DNA from: Maratus speciosus
Lineage: Eukaryota > Arthropoda > Arachnida > Araneae > Salticidae
Direction of reading: 5' to 3'
NCBI GenBank assembly: GCA_963932465.1
Contig: OZ010787.1
Coordinates: 13,256,926 to 13,320,925, forward strand
Length of the DNA: 64,000 nucleotides
In this document: in pieces, positions 10,563-22,122 of the stretch
Layout of the letters: each line of letters opens with the position of its first letter
Position numbering within the stretch: the first letter of the stretch is position 1
Made by a program: the position numbers and the translations under genes
Notes under the pieces: generated by a model
What the model was told of the DNA's origin: nothing
The model's input: the letters and a program-made list of their open reading frames with translations, nothing else
Databases searched by the model: none

Positions 10563-11927
10563 CAGGGTTGCAAAAAACCCACCTACACAAAAAAACCCGG
10601 GTGGGTTTTTTGGGGTAAAACCCACTCTAAAAAACCCAATAAAACCCACGTCAAAGCGGGTTTTATTGGGTTTTTTAAAATCCATGATATTATTATTTAA
10701 TATTCAGTAACTTTTATATTAGTTTTTTAACCTTTGTGTTTAAAGAGTTACACTATCCTATTAAAACATATTTTGGGTGTACTGCCAAATCCAAATGTGA
10801 AAGTAAAAAGGAAATGTGATTGTCTTCTAAAAGCCTGTTAATATTATGAAAAATAAAAAATAAAATCAATATACATAGCTAATCATAACATTTCCGCATA
10901 GATAAAAAATGACAAGGTCTTTATGATTTAACAATATGCAACTTCATAATATAAGTTCCCAACTGGATACAAATTTGACTTATTCACTTTTGGCCAGGGT
11001 TGGCCCCCCAAAAAAGGACTTTTTTGCAAACAAACTGGTTTTAATAATAAAACACATATACTACAATATATATTAAAACACAGATACACACATAAATAAT
11101 GCCTGCATTCAGTCTTGTATACTGTGGTCCCGGGTTCGATTCCTGGCTCTGGCTAATTTTTCACTCCAGTTGGGTTTACTGTATTTATTGTATGTATGTC
11201 TGTATAATATTTTATATATACCTTTAAACCGGTTTTTGTTTGCTTAAACCTGGGTTTTTTGGGGTTTTTTTAGTATCATTTCCTATTACATACAGATGCA
11301 TGTTTGTTGATAAAAATAAACATTGTTGGATATTATATAAGTATTATAACTTCATTTCAAAATATTCAAATTAAATAATTACAATCATTTATGTAGATAA
11401 TTGAAATCATTTGTAATTTAAATATTTTCAGAAACAGCTATGTTCAAAGAATAAACTGTTCTATACAATGAAACATAGATATCTTGAAAATATTATTAAG
11501 CATTATTTGATTAATAAATAATAAAAGATTTGTTTCAAAAATGTGTTCTTAGTGGGGCATACAGATAAAAAGTAATCTATTAAAGTAACTCTTAAATATG
11601 TGATATGTGGTTATTATATAATATTATATGATGTCACAAGTAAAAGCTTTTTTACAGATTTTTACACTGTTTATTTGTGTTATTTCAATTCAAATTACTT
11701 GTATATTAAGTTTTCATTTCAAATTATTTGTATATTAAGTTAATCAATAAAAATATAATAAGATTTCTTGATTTAATACATATACTTTTAAAAAAATAAG
11801 GGACTCCCACTGCCCTCACTTCTTAAAAAAACAAAAAACCCAATAAAACCTGAAAAAACCCAAAAAGCCCAATAAAACCCTAAAAAACTCAATAACACCC
11901 AGCCGGGTTGGGTTTTTTGCAACCCTG
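10563..11927. mobile_element. Non-autonomous hAT-like element with perfect 8-bp target duplication
   Basis: The ends are CAGGGTTGCAAAAAACCCA and GGGTTTTTTGCAACCCTG, with GTCTCTCT duplicated exactly at 10555-10562 and 11928-11935. The eight bases belong to the Tc1 transposase reading frame, so the insertion postdates the Tc1. Subterminal regions are built of AACCCAATAAAACCC words on both sides. There is no transposase. A second element of related ends lies at 21362-26014. Confidence 0.9.
11133..11143 (+). promoter_or_regulatory. Isolated tRNA-type B box
   Basis: GGTTCGATTCC, set in CCCGGGTTCGATTCCTGG, is a perfect RNA polymerase III B box and T-arm. No matching A box or acceptor stem is evident upstream, so it is more likely a SINE fragment than a tRNA gene. 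Confidence 0.45.
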
Positions 11928-12854
11928 GTCTCTCTTCAGCCTAAATAGAAATTCTCAATATATTTTCATCTGGAGAAAACCAGGGATCCACTACCTACCT
12001 TCCAACTTACAAGAAAAAGATCACTGTGGCAGCAGAGGTTTGATGGTCTCGGCAGGCATCATGTTGTTTGGGCAAACACCCCTCCCTGTGTTTGGCAAAA
12101 GACTCTGACTGGTGTGAGGTGTAGGGAGGATATCTTGGTACCCTATGTTCACCTCTTCAGAGATGCATTTGGCCATGATTTTCTTTTAATGGACTACAAT
12201 GCATGTACAGATAGAGCTCATCTGGTTGATGAATTTCTAGAAAGTGAGGATATTTGCTTAATGGATTTGGCCAGCCAATTATCTAGACCTAAACCATATA
12301 AAACACATCTGGGATGTTTTGAGGAGATAAATTGGAACTCTCTTTCCACCTCCCAGAACCACATAGGACCTGGAAACAGCATTGCTGAAGGAATGTGACA
12401 AACTGCCCAAGGGACCCTTAAACTGCCTGAATTTCAGTGTGAGTTCAAGTGCTTAGAGTTGTATAACTATAAGAGGGGACCCCCCCCCCCTCTCCCCTAT
12501 TAACTCATTTTTAGGTTCAATATTGTTAGCTTTGTTTTATATCTTCCAACTGTGTTGGTTCTTACATCCGATCATGCATGCCAATTATAACTGCCTACTG
12601 TATGTTTATTTTTGTTGCATTATATCAACCTATCTACATACCTAATTTTATTAAAATCTGTCCAGTAGTTCTGGAGATAATCGACCAAATCTGAAAATTC
12701 TCTTAATTTTGAACATGAGTGTACTTAGAAATCCTTAAATAATCCTAATGCTCTTTAAATTATCACAAAGCAAAATTTAGCAGCTTCAGTGATTCATTTG
12801 AAGTATATAAGAATACAAAATGAAACTTGTATACTACATGATGAATCCAGCATA

Positions 12855-14199
12855 GGGGAGACTGGGATACTTGATCCCCACTTTCTGTTTTTATTATTTT
12901 CTCAGTTGTCATTTGACGTTTTTAAGAAATTTTTTTACCAAAATAATCGTGTGTCCATTTCTTATACAATATAATTCTTTTCTTGGTATAAAAATTTTTT
13001 TTCAGAAAATTGCACTTTTCAAAAGGGGGATCACGTATCCCCACTTAAAGGTATACTTGATTCTTTCATTGGGGATACTTGATCCCTGTCAAAAATGTAA
13101 TATTGGCTAATATTGTAATAATGGCTAATATTGTTTCATTATGCATACATTACAGTATTATAAGTTAGTAATAAACATTTAACTTTTATTTCTTTCATTT
13201 ATGACTACAAGATGAATATTTAAACACTTTGTTGATGGCTTGATGTCTAGATATTTATAAAAACTATAAACGCGATTTAATATTTAAAAAAAAAAGCTAA
13301 AATGAAAACTTTGAAACTAAAGCTAGAAAGAAATCAACAAATAGTTAAACTTTATTTTAATAAATAATACAAGTACACAATAATACAAAGTAAAAGTAAT
13401 GAATAATGCTTTCAAAAAATAATTGCACAGCCTCATTATCAACAGATTTTGAAACTTTGAAAAGTCAAAGTGAAAGGTTATAGTTGTAGCAGTTCTTAAG
13501 GTTCCTCCCACCATAAGTGGATTAGGCAACTTAATAATGCAATGTGACTCATCAACTATGCTTTTATCAACTTTTTCCGGGAAATAGAATTGATTAAGCG
13601 TGTCTTTTCTTTGTAAAATTTGATCTCATATTCAAAAAGTCCCAATTGTAAATTGAATGTTTCTTGTGATTTGGGTAGTATTTTAAATAAAATTAAAGTA
13701 TCACAAACACTTTTTGCTAAATTGATGCTAATATTCTGTATTTAGTAACAAAACTGAAGTATTTCTGTTTATATTAAAAGTTTAGCTATTTGGGAATACA
13801 TGATCTCTAGGATCAAGTATCCCTAGAAAAGGTGGATCAAATATCCCCATTTGGTGTTTAGAACATAAATGTATGTTTTAGGTGGTAAATAAACAAAACT
13901 AATTTGCTAAAGAAGTTATAATGAGAATAGTAAAGTTTATACTTTAAAATGATATACAATTCAATTTATCAAATTTCAACAATACAAAATAAAAACAAAA
14001 CTTCAAAAACCTTTCAAAAAGTTGAACTTACAACAATTAAATATTTCCTTTTTATGCTGAAACAAAATGGCTTTAAATGATTTTATGTTGCCAGATTATC
14101 TGAAATAATGAATTTTAAAATGTGTTGCTAGATTTCAAAACTCTACACATTGATTTTAGTATACTTTATGATCAGGGATCAAGTGTCCCCGGTTTCCCC
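12855..14199. mobile_element. Non-coding TIR element (GGGGAGACTGGG ends)
   Basis: The left end GGGGAGACTGGGATACTTGA and the right end (complement GGGGAAACCGGGGACACTTG) form inverted repeats of about 25 bp, with TA on both sides (12853-12854, 14200-14201). The core word GGGATACTTGATCC recurs internally near 13074 and, inverted, near 13812 and 13837, giving subterminal repeats. No transposase is seen. TA targets suggest a Tc1/mariner/pogo-related MITE; the family is not recognised. Confidence 0.65.
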
Positions 14200-14457
14200 T
14201 AATAAGTTATTTATTAGTTAGAAATAAGTTACTTTATGTTCTGTATTATTTATTTTCAAAAAATTATCTCAAAATTTTTCTATATTGTTAATTATGTAAT
14301 TTGGCCTCTGTAATAGGACCACATTTAGCTGACCAAAAGTTTTTTTTTTATTAACAAATTTTTACATAGTTATTATGTCAATATTCTGTTTATAATAATT
14401 TTTTTAATCTAAGTAAAAAATATAATTAATATTAATGAAATACAAAATCTGTTTTAG

Positions 14458-14554
14458 GTGGAAGAGTAGTAACAGATGTGCATATTGTTACGAATAGTAT
14501 CAACCTTCTTTTCCTGATAAAAAAAATTTTCAAATTCCCTGCTAATGAAGAAAT
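14458..14554 (+). CDS. Candidate internal exon of a small host gene
   Basis: A good acceptor (AAAATCTGTTTTAG) and a good donor (GAAAT followed by GTAAGTATT at 14555) bound 97 bases. One frame is open through both ends: two bases, then GRVVTDVHIVTNSINLLFLI continuing KKIFKFPANEE, then AT. The spare AT is completed by the first base of the exon at 30918 to give Met, so the two join in phase across a 16.4-kb TE-filled intron. The product looks alpha-helical and is not recognised. No TE similarity is apparent. Confidence 0.5.
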
Positions 14555-15954
14555 GTAAGTATTTAATATTGAAAATTTTTCATATTATTGAAATTGTTTA
14601 AAACTTTTACATTTTTTAACGGCATAAATGACAACTTTTATTGGAAAAAAAATCATTTTTAAAATATTCCTTGTCTGCAGTTATTCTTACCCATAATAAA
14701 TAATAAATACCAGTGTAATACAAAATTTATTGTTTTTGTGCTTATAATTTTGTCACCTGTTGTTTTATTTTAATATCCACATTTTTCTTAACTGTATTTT
14801 TTAAGGCTGATAGTTTTTTTCTTCTCTTCATTGTATTATTTATATTGTTTAATGAGTGAAACACCATTAAAAATGTTAAATCATCTTCGGGTATATTTTA
14901 TGAACAAAATTTTTAGCAACTTGTATTTCTTTAGCAACTCTTTTAGCAACTTTCTATAGTATGCTCACACATACCATAAAATCTCAATTGTACGATTGGG
15001 GAGGGGTCTTTCAATGGACAATATTCATCTCTTGGGTTTGAAGCTATAAAAATCTGCCTGCTTGGGAATAACATTCATAACGGCACCATTGAAAAGTATT
15101 GTGTTTAGAAAATTTATGCTTATATTTTATTCTTATATGGAGTTTTTAGACCTTTTCAGGTACAGGTTATACATGAATTCTTTTCTCCATTTTAAGGCAA
15201 TTGCTTGCATATTTTTCATTTTATTTATAAAATAAATTTTTAATGAATACATATAAGTAGATTTTAATTAATATGCATATAAGTATTTATTAAAATTAAT
15301 TCATACAAAATAAATCTGCAGTATTTTACATATGCATTTACCTGTATTTATCCTGTATCATGTGACACAATAATGTAAACAAACATGATAGCCACAATTT
15401 TTAAACCATGTGATTACCAATGTGACGTCACATGAATAGTGCCCATTGGGATTTTACTGTTTCTCAATTTAAATTTTGTTTCTAATGAGTTTTTTATTTT
15501 AAAATATGAAAAAAGTGCATATATTTTATGAAAAATAATGTAAAGAATTCTTTTTTTAGGTGTAAAAAATAGGTTGGTGCATGTGGTTGACCATACTTGA
15601 TGTGCAACACTGTTATAAAGTTAAATAAAAGTTACAAAGTTTGTTCAGACCATTTCCAGGATTATGTAATATCCAAAATGTGTCGACTACTCTCACACTC
15701 TTGAAGTCATTTGCTATTCTTTATTTTAATGTAGGTAACTATAAATTGGATTTTTCAACTTTGTACGCTTTCAAACCATCTCCAGTAGAAAAAACTCTCT
15801 TGTAGAACAACTGATGTTAAAAATTAATATTTTCAATAGTATTATTTTTAAAAAGTAATAACTATAAAGATGTTTTTTTTTTTTTTTTTAATGAAAGTTT
15901 TAGATATCTGATTATATTATTTCTGAAAAAGTAGTGGTACATTGCATTAAAGTT

Positions 15955-15989
<35 letters not shown>

Positions 15990-17690
15990 CAATAGAAAAA
16001 AATGTGTTTTTGCGGGGCCAGGGGTGGGGATCACGTAAAGCCAGAAAAACAACAAAGAATTTGATAGATTTATAAGTATTACAGATTATTAAAAAGTTTA
16101 TCTTTTCTTAATTCTCTTTTTATGGATGGAGGGGAGGGGGGGTACAGAATTAATTTCATTGCATAATTTCTGTTTGTCTTTACTACAGAAATTTTATTTA
16201 TTTTTTCTCATTTGATTAATCAGTACCAGTGGGGATGACCGAGCGATGTTCGTTCAAAATTAGCTTTATGTTTAACTTGATATATTATTCTCACTGTATC
16301 ATTCTTACTGTATTATTGCTATAAACCATTTTATTTTATAACAGTTTTATTTACAGAAACAGTCAATGGGCAATTCCATCGCTACATACGTAACAACGGC
16401 AGACTTCAAACACACATAATTACAATTTGGTTTGATAAAAATATACAATTTTGTTTTTCTGATGTGCAATTTAAGGTTATTTATTCTATCCTAACTTTGG
16501 GTAAAGATTCCTTGATTATAAAATAATAAAAACTGCCTGTTGCAGACATAACTCAGTAAAAAGGCAAAATTCTACACTGCTATACAGTTGCAAATATTTC
16601 TGCAAACTATTCAGGATTTTAGAAAAATTTCTTTTGGATACTTGTCCTAGGGACTTTAAGCTTTCTAAAATCATAAAGCTTTTGTAGCTTTTACTTGTGC
16701 AATTTATGACACAGATTAATATATTTGTTATTTGTTACGGATGTAACAAATAGGTGTTTCGGACGTAACATGTCTGATGTGCGAAATGCCCTAAGCATGT
16801 ATAATCATGGATAGAAACAGGATTTTTGTTACGGGAAGACAGTACTATCAATTAATAGTCTCTTAATATTTCAAGTTTTATCTCACTAGTTTGAAAGATT
16901 TAGGGAGTGGGGCACATCTCTTCCCTGTGTACAGCAATGTGGAAATACATAATAAATTAGTAGATGCATCTAGAAGTAAAATCACACGTAAAAAAATTAA
17001 AGTTAATGAAACAAAACTTTAGAAGGATATAATTTGAAATTTATTTTTCAAACTCCTGATAAATACATCGGAAAAAGACTACAAGCTTTAATTTTGAGAA
17101 GATCAATTTTTCCCTTGAACAGGTTCTGGGAGTACTTTTATAATTTGTTTTATCTATGATTGCAACATCTTTTACTACTGGCCAAACATATTTATTACCA
17201 GATTTCTAAAAATTTGACAGTAGCTTTTGATTTTATAGGATTTTCAGTAATTTGTCTAACTTTTGTAGGATTTCCAATAATTTGTCCAACAAATTGTAGA
17301 ACACTTTGTCTGACTTAAACTTAGCTAGAATCCATTTGCCAAACTGAATTTCATCATTTCTGTGATAATAGCTTTTGTTGGTAATTTGGTGATGATTGCA
17401 GCTGTTGACAGATTATTTTTTAAAACAAAAACAGTCTTCTGAAAGTTCTTCTATTTTTGGTGATTCTTTTAAAATATCTTCTTGAGGATCATACCGATAA
17501 TTAACTTTCTACATAATTGAGTCAGCATGCTGAAAAAAAGGAGATTGCATGATTGTTAAATGCGGTTCTAGATTTTACTTTTTGCCGTACATGATGCTTT
17601 ATCATTCCTCCGACTCCATCAACAGCTCTTTTGCCTTAAGATGTAGCAAGAAAATACCAATTAAGGTATGAATTGTAATCTGTTATTCCA
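14555..17690. other. Intron-like AT-rich DNA, no supported gene
   Basis: Features are a palindromic CRE-type TGACGTCA (15423-15430) just after a CCAAT, long T-runs near 15878 and 15957-15989, and a G-rich patch near 16130. A 75-base open stretch with splice-like ends at 15660-15734 is out of phase with its neighbours. No transposase or RNA gene is seen. Confidence 0.5.
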
Positions 17691-17698
17691 TATGATAT

Positions 17699-17850
17699 GA
17701 ATTTTGTAAAGAGACCTATTATATTAAGAAGAATTTTGTGAAGGGATCTATTTTATTAAAATCAATTTTATGAAAGGGTCTGTTTTATAAAGAAGAATTT
17801 TATCAAGGGGCCTATTTTATTAAATGGATTATTGTGAAGGGAACCTAAAT
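17699..17850. repeat. About 32-bp minisatellite
   Basis: Five consecutive variants of GAATTTTGTGAAGGGATCTATTTTATTAA begin near 17699, 17731, 17765, 17795 and 17827. The period is 30-34 bp. No coding value. Confidence 0.7.
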
Positions 17851-17962
17851 AGACCCCAAATTTCACCTGTTGCCAATTGCCAGTGTAAAATTATTAAAAT
17901 AAATACAATTTACTGCATTACTCGAAGAAAGGAAAAATCTTTCATTGAGAGGAAATGATATA

Positions 17963-18953
17963 CAGTATAACTTCAAAAATCTGGCATCATCGGGACCGAG
18001 ACTATGCCGGATTTTTGAAGGAATATTAAAAGTAGTAACAAGGAATATAATGTAGTAATGTTCTTAATGGTGCCTTTAGCCATAATTTAAATTATTATAA
18101 GTGAAAATTAGAGAATTAAATATTAAAAACTTACTTTAATATTTTCTATGTTACAGAAAAAAAAATCTAATAAAGAGTGAAATTATTTCTTCTCTTGTAA
18201 TTTTGGAAACATTGATGTCAACTTTGTTTGCTTCAATTTTTTTGGCCTTTCTTTAACAAGTTTTTTTTTCTTTTTTTTTTTATTTTTTATTTTATACAAA
18301 TGAAAAATGTCTTTCAGAAATACAGTCTTATTTCTCTAGTGCATATATTAATTCTGCAGTCAAATTTATGCATTTTTCTAGTGACACCTTTTCTTTGGCC
18401 GGTTGTTCATTGTCATGTTCTGAGTTGCTACTAGCACTATTGGAGCTTCTATTTAGCACAGCATCAGCGATCTCGCTGCCCGTTAAATTGTTCGTTCTTG
18501 ATGCATTTTCTTCAATGCTTAGCCAATCATCTATATCGCTTTTTTCACCACTTAATGCATTTTAACATTTTACGTGTTCAATCTTTTCATAAATTGTGGT
18601 CTTTCCATGGGAGATGTGAAAGTCTGAAATCCTTCCTCCTCATTGATGTCGCCGTTGCCAAAAATTTGTATAGCCATATACTATTGTGCTACGCATTCGC
18701 CAAAGTTATGTCCCCAAAGTTGTTGTTCCCTTTGCTAAGAAACGGTGCAGCTCCCAGAAAATTTTTTCCAAAAATAATCGCCTCTGACAAATGGGGGAGA
18801 AAAAGTAAAATATTCTTCTTTTGCATTTTTACTTTCGATCTTGAAGTTTTTAATTCATAAAGAATTGCTATTTGTCTTCTCCCATAAATTGAAAGTGTAA
18901 AAGAAAAATTAAGGAAAATGTGGTTTTGATGCCAGATTTTTGAACCTACACTG
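17963..18953 (-). mobile_element. Tigger/pogo-like element, internally deleted
   Basis: The left end, CAGTATAACTTCAAAAATCT, pairs with the complement of the right end, CAGTGTAGGTTCAAAAATCT. TA precedes the left end; the right flank reads CA, probably a decayed TA. The minus strand inside encodes a transposase C-terminus, so the element lies in reverse. The N-terminal and catalytic parts are missing or unrecognisable. Confidence 0.65.
18328..18563 (-). pseudogene. Tigger/jerky-type transposase C-terminal tail
   Basis: The minus strand is open from about 18563 to a TAA at 18328-18330. It reads SDIDDWLSIEENA, then LTGSEIADAVLNRS, then an acidic Ser-rich stretch, then VSLEKCINLTAELIYALEK. The order W-x-x-I-D/E, LT-x-x-EI, acidic linker and closing helix is the usual tail of pogo/Tigger transposases. 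Upstream the frame is broken. There is no catalytic domain, so it is a relic. Confidence 0.55.
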
Positions 18954-19428
18954 CATATGAAAACTATGTACGTACATGTTTCTAAATTTTACATTACCTA
19001 CATATTCACTGCAAAAGGACATCAATCCAAGTTACATTTTTAGTTCGACTTGGATTGGTTTAAGGGTAGACAAGACGGTACAATCCTATGGGAAATATGC
19101 GAGCTTTAAGACCCGTTTTCTCGGAAACTACCCGACCGATTTTAATGAAATTTGGAATCCATATTCACTGAATTATGCTCAAGATTTTTGGCAAATAGAT
19201 TTTTTCTGCAACTAAAACTTTTTATTTTAGAGCAACGGCAATTTTTCAGGAATTTTTTTTTTTCTGAAACTAGTTAAAAATTTTAAAACTGTCTGTCACA
19301 TATGATCTTATAATTTATACCCTACCACCAAAATAATTTTTATCGAAATTGAGTACTTTAGGAGTTCTTATTATGGTAACAAGTGCTTAATAAAAATAAC
19401 TCAATAACAAAATAGAAACAAGAATAAA

Positions 19429-19892
19429 TTACCTGAGTTTTAATTTTGAAATTAAGTACCTTTTGCATATTTCACAAGGGTTTGAAACAATGTTTTGTTT
19501 GTCACAGTTTCGATTGCTTTTGCTTTGAAACACTATCCTGAAGTTTTTTAATATTATTAGTTCACGAGTATCATAGTCTTTCTGCTGCTCCAGCCATGCC
19601 AAATCTTTTGCAAAACATTCAAAAGCTTCAGAATTGCTAATTTGTTCATTCCACTCTGCAGCTTATGGGAGCTCAAGTTAAATTCAAAGGAATTCTAAGA
19701 AAGGGGATCGAAAATAGTTATACGTACTCATAGTTCAGAACGGACTGCCTGCACACAAGGAATATGATAGTTAAAAAAAAAAAAGCTTTGAAAATGGATT
19801 TTGCTCACAAGGAATGCGATACTAAGAAGAAAAAAAAGCTTTAACAATGGATTTCAGTTAACCGAGAGTTTTGGATAAAAGAGGTTCTACTG
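19429..19892 (-). pseudogene. Second Tigger-type relic: C-terminal helices plus 5' terminus
   Basis: A terminal repeat in reverse (complement CAGTAGAACCTCTTTTATCC, next to TA at 19893) matches the common Tigger form. Downstream on the minus strand an open stretch, 19662 to the TAA at 19429-19431, reads EAFECFAKDLAWLEQQKDYD and RELIILKNFRIVFQSKS, typical of the Tigger C-terminal helices. The middle of the gene is deleted. A duplicated 50-bp piece (CACAAGGAAT...) lies at about 19755 and 19807. Confidence 0.55.
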
Positions 19893-20246
19893 TATATATA
19901 TATTTCTTAATAATTAGGCTCATTAAGTAACTCATTTTTTTAATTTTTTTTTCTGCTCAATGTTGTAAAAAAAGCAGAAATTTTTATATCTTTTTAACAC
20001 TTTCCTTAATTTCTGAAAGTGGTTTCCTTCTTTTGTTTTTGTAATCATTTTTGTTCACCAACCTTAGGAAGATGTTTAATAATTATCTCATCTGCAGATT
20101 TTATTTATCCAGCTTTATATATATATATATTTCTTAATAATTAGGCTCATTAAGTAACTCATTTTTATTTTTTGTTTCTGCTCAGTGTTGTAAAAAAAGG
20201 CAGAAATTTGTATATCTTTTTAACTTTCCATAATTTCTGAAAGGGA
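19893..20246. repeat. About 215-bp tandem duplication
   Basis: The block TTTCTTAATAATTAGGCTCA onwards, including GTTGTAAAAAAAGCAGAAAT and AATTTCTGAAAG, is present at about 19904-20025 and again at about 20130-20246. Each copy is preceded by a (TA)n run. Confidence 0.75.
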
Positions 20247-20320
20247 GTTTTCAATTATGATATGCATTTTTAAGTTTACCTAATTTTTTTCATATTGCAT
20301 GGAAGTTCTAAAGACCCTGT

Positions 20321-20640
20321 ACAGGGCTACACAAAAGAATTCATAAGCACTATTGTAAATGAGTGTTTAGTTTTTTTTTTCTTTATTTATGCATTTTAAA
20401 GCTCAATTACAATTAGAGAGGCATGTTTGTTGAGCCTAAATAAAATCATATACAGGGTTATGCTAAAAACAGCTGTTTTGATTTCTGGAAGTGAGTGATT
20501 TTAAGCATGTTTTTAACTGAACTCTATTTCACCTGCAACTCTGTTCTGCGTTTTCTTACTGTGCAAAATGTTAACACACTGTATGGAATATATACAAATC
20601 TATAGATTAGAGCTGCACAAAAAGAATTAGACTGCCTTTC
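20321..20640. repeat. Outlying ACAGGGCTACACAAAAGAATT motifs
   Basis: ACAGGGCTACACAAAAGAATT-like words occur near 20321, 20452 (ACAGGGTTATGCTAAAAAC) and 20608 (AGAGCTGCACAAAAAGAATT). They resemble the array at 26381-26970 on the other side of the hAT/Tigger nest, which may have split one older array. Confidence 0.35.
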
Positions 20641-21353
20641 CAGCTACAGGCGATAATTGTTTAAATCTTGTTTTAAAATGAGTTTTCTAAAATGTTTACT
20701 TGTTTTATCTTATTAAATGACAAAAAGCTTTGTTACAGTATTCAAGAAATGTTGGAAAGTATTTCATAATGTATGCTTGATGCATGATTTTTCTTTCTTG
20801 TTAAATAATTAACTAATTTTTCTATGCAATGCTGAAAAAAATAAAAATCTACAGATGAGGCAGATTTTATTGATACTTAGGCACTCGGTGTGTGCAAAAG
20901 ATATACCATTAAATACCCTACAAAAATAACCTCCATTTTCTAATTTAGCCTAAATAATATAGATTCATTGCAACAAATCTGAAAAAAGAAATCGGCTGAT
21001 TGACAAACAAAATATACTGGGACATTTTGATGATCTAGGTGGACAAAATCCATTTTTCCGATTATCTTGGAATTTGACAAAACCGCATGTACTGGTATCT
21101 GAATGTCTATTTTTGACATCCGTACTAGTTTTGGTGTAAAAAATCAGAAGTGTCGATTAATTGTGACCGTAAAGTAGCCATTTGTGCTGTTAGTTTGAGG
21201 GAGTTTTAAAAGCTGCACTAGCTTCCTCTAAGTTTGAAAGCACGTCGTGACTATTCTGTTTTATTTGAAAGCACGAGTTTGCTGATCTAATGTCACAGCT
21301 TTCTCAAGGTCAGATTTAACACATTTTTGTTTGAAAATAAGCGATATTAAGCC
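20641..21353. other. AT-rich DNA, no supported gene
   Basis: No open frame, terminal repeat or RNA gene is recognisable between the motif cluster and the hAT-like element. Confidence 0.5.
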
Positions 21354-22122
21354 CGCATTACCAGGGTTGCAAAAAAGCTGGCTAAAATTTAAAAAAGCCA
21401 GGCCGGTGGCTTTTATTGGTTTTAACCGGCTTTTTTTGGCCAAAATTGGCCTTTTTTTGGCTATAATTGGTTTTATACAATGAAGCATTGTAATTATAAA
21501 CTATACATTTTAAAGTGTTTTTAATTAGTTTTAATAACATTTAATTGATTTAGAGTTTAATAAGTAACCCAATTTCTCAATGAGGACATTAATATTGGAA
21601 TAAAACTTAGATGGTTTTGCTTGTGATTTGTAGTCAGAATTGCAAATATGTCAGCTAAATTTTAAAAGAGCCATACCAACTGCCAATTTTTTTCATTTTT
21701 ACTGCTTTTTAAAATTAGAGGACAATGGTTACTTAGTTACATGTTTTATTACTTAATTAATTTTAAGAGCTATTAATATACAAGTCTTATTTTATTTCTA
21801 GTAAACATTTAAAATTATACAGGGTCATATTAATAAAAACACCATTTCTCACTATTAAAAACATTATGAATAGCATATGCATGAATATGCTTAGCAACAA
21901 GCTTTTCAAAATTTTATTTAGAGATTTTTTTTTTCTTGTTTAAATGCTCTGTTTTTGATACACTTATGTACCACTCTCCTCAAATATTACATCCTTTCTC
22001 AACATTTACAACTTAATCTCTCCATATGTACACATAAGAATGTTTCTATCTTGGTGTGCTACATTTTGTCATTAATTAAATATAATCTTTAAAATGTGTA
22101 TTATATGTGATGCTATGTAATA

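Larger units (their letters stand above)
10160..12430 (+). pseudogene. Tc1-family transposase, interrupted and frameshifted
   Basis: The N-terminal helix-turn-helix part is recognisable from about 10172 (GRLETGQFQ, then NVRHSIVTNLWKQFKDTGSI) and runs to about 10490. Catalytic segment 1 is FTDES near 10545, split after the SL codons by the hAT-like insertion and resuming after 11935 with FSLNRN and VWRE-type IFIWRKPGI. Segment 2 (MDYNACTDRAHLVDEF) follows after frameshifts. The last motif, normally NPIEHxWDVL, reads NHIKHIWDVL near 12290, so the third catalytic residue (Glu) is replaced by Lys. There are several frame changes and stops. The gene is dead. Confidence 0.85.
8232..12721 (+). mobile_element. 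Tc1-like transposon carrying three nested insertions
   Basis: The terminal repeats match over 27 bp with one mismatch. The left begins CATTCATGTTCAAAATTAAG at 8232 and the right end is its complement, finishing at 12721. TA dinucleotides flank both ends (8230-8231, 12722-12723). The interior holds a foldback element (8338-8890), a Penelope-like fragment (about 9021-10019), a broken Tc1 transposase (from about 10160) and a hAT-like element (10563-11927). Without these inserts the element would be near the usual Tc1 length. Confidence 0.8.

Noticed and set aside
10549..10563. CTGATGAG, a hammerhead-ribozyme-like core near a Penelope-like element
   Set aside because: It is the Thr-Asp-Glu-Ser coding text of the Tc1 transposase, with no matching stems or GAAA partner.
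15660..15734. 75-base open stretch with acceptor-like and donor-like ends inside the large intron
   Set aside because: In the phase required by the 14458 and 30918 exons it contains a stop, so it cannot be an exon of that gene model.
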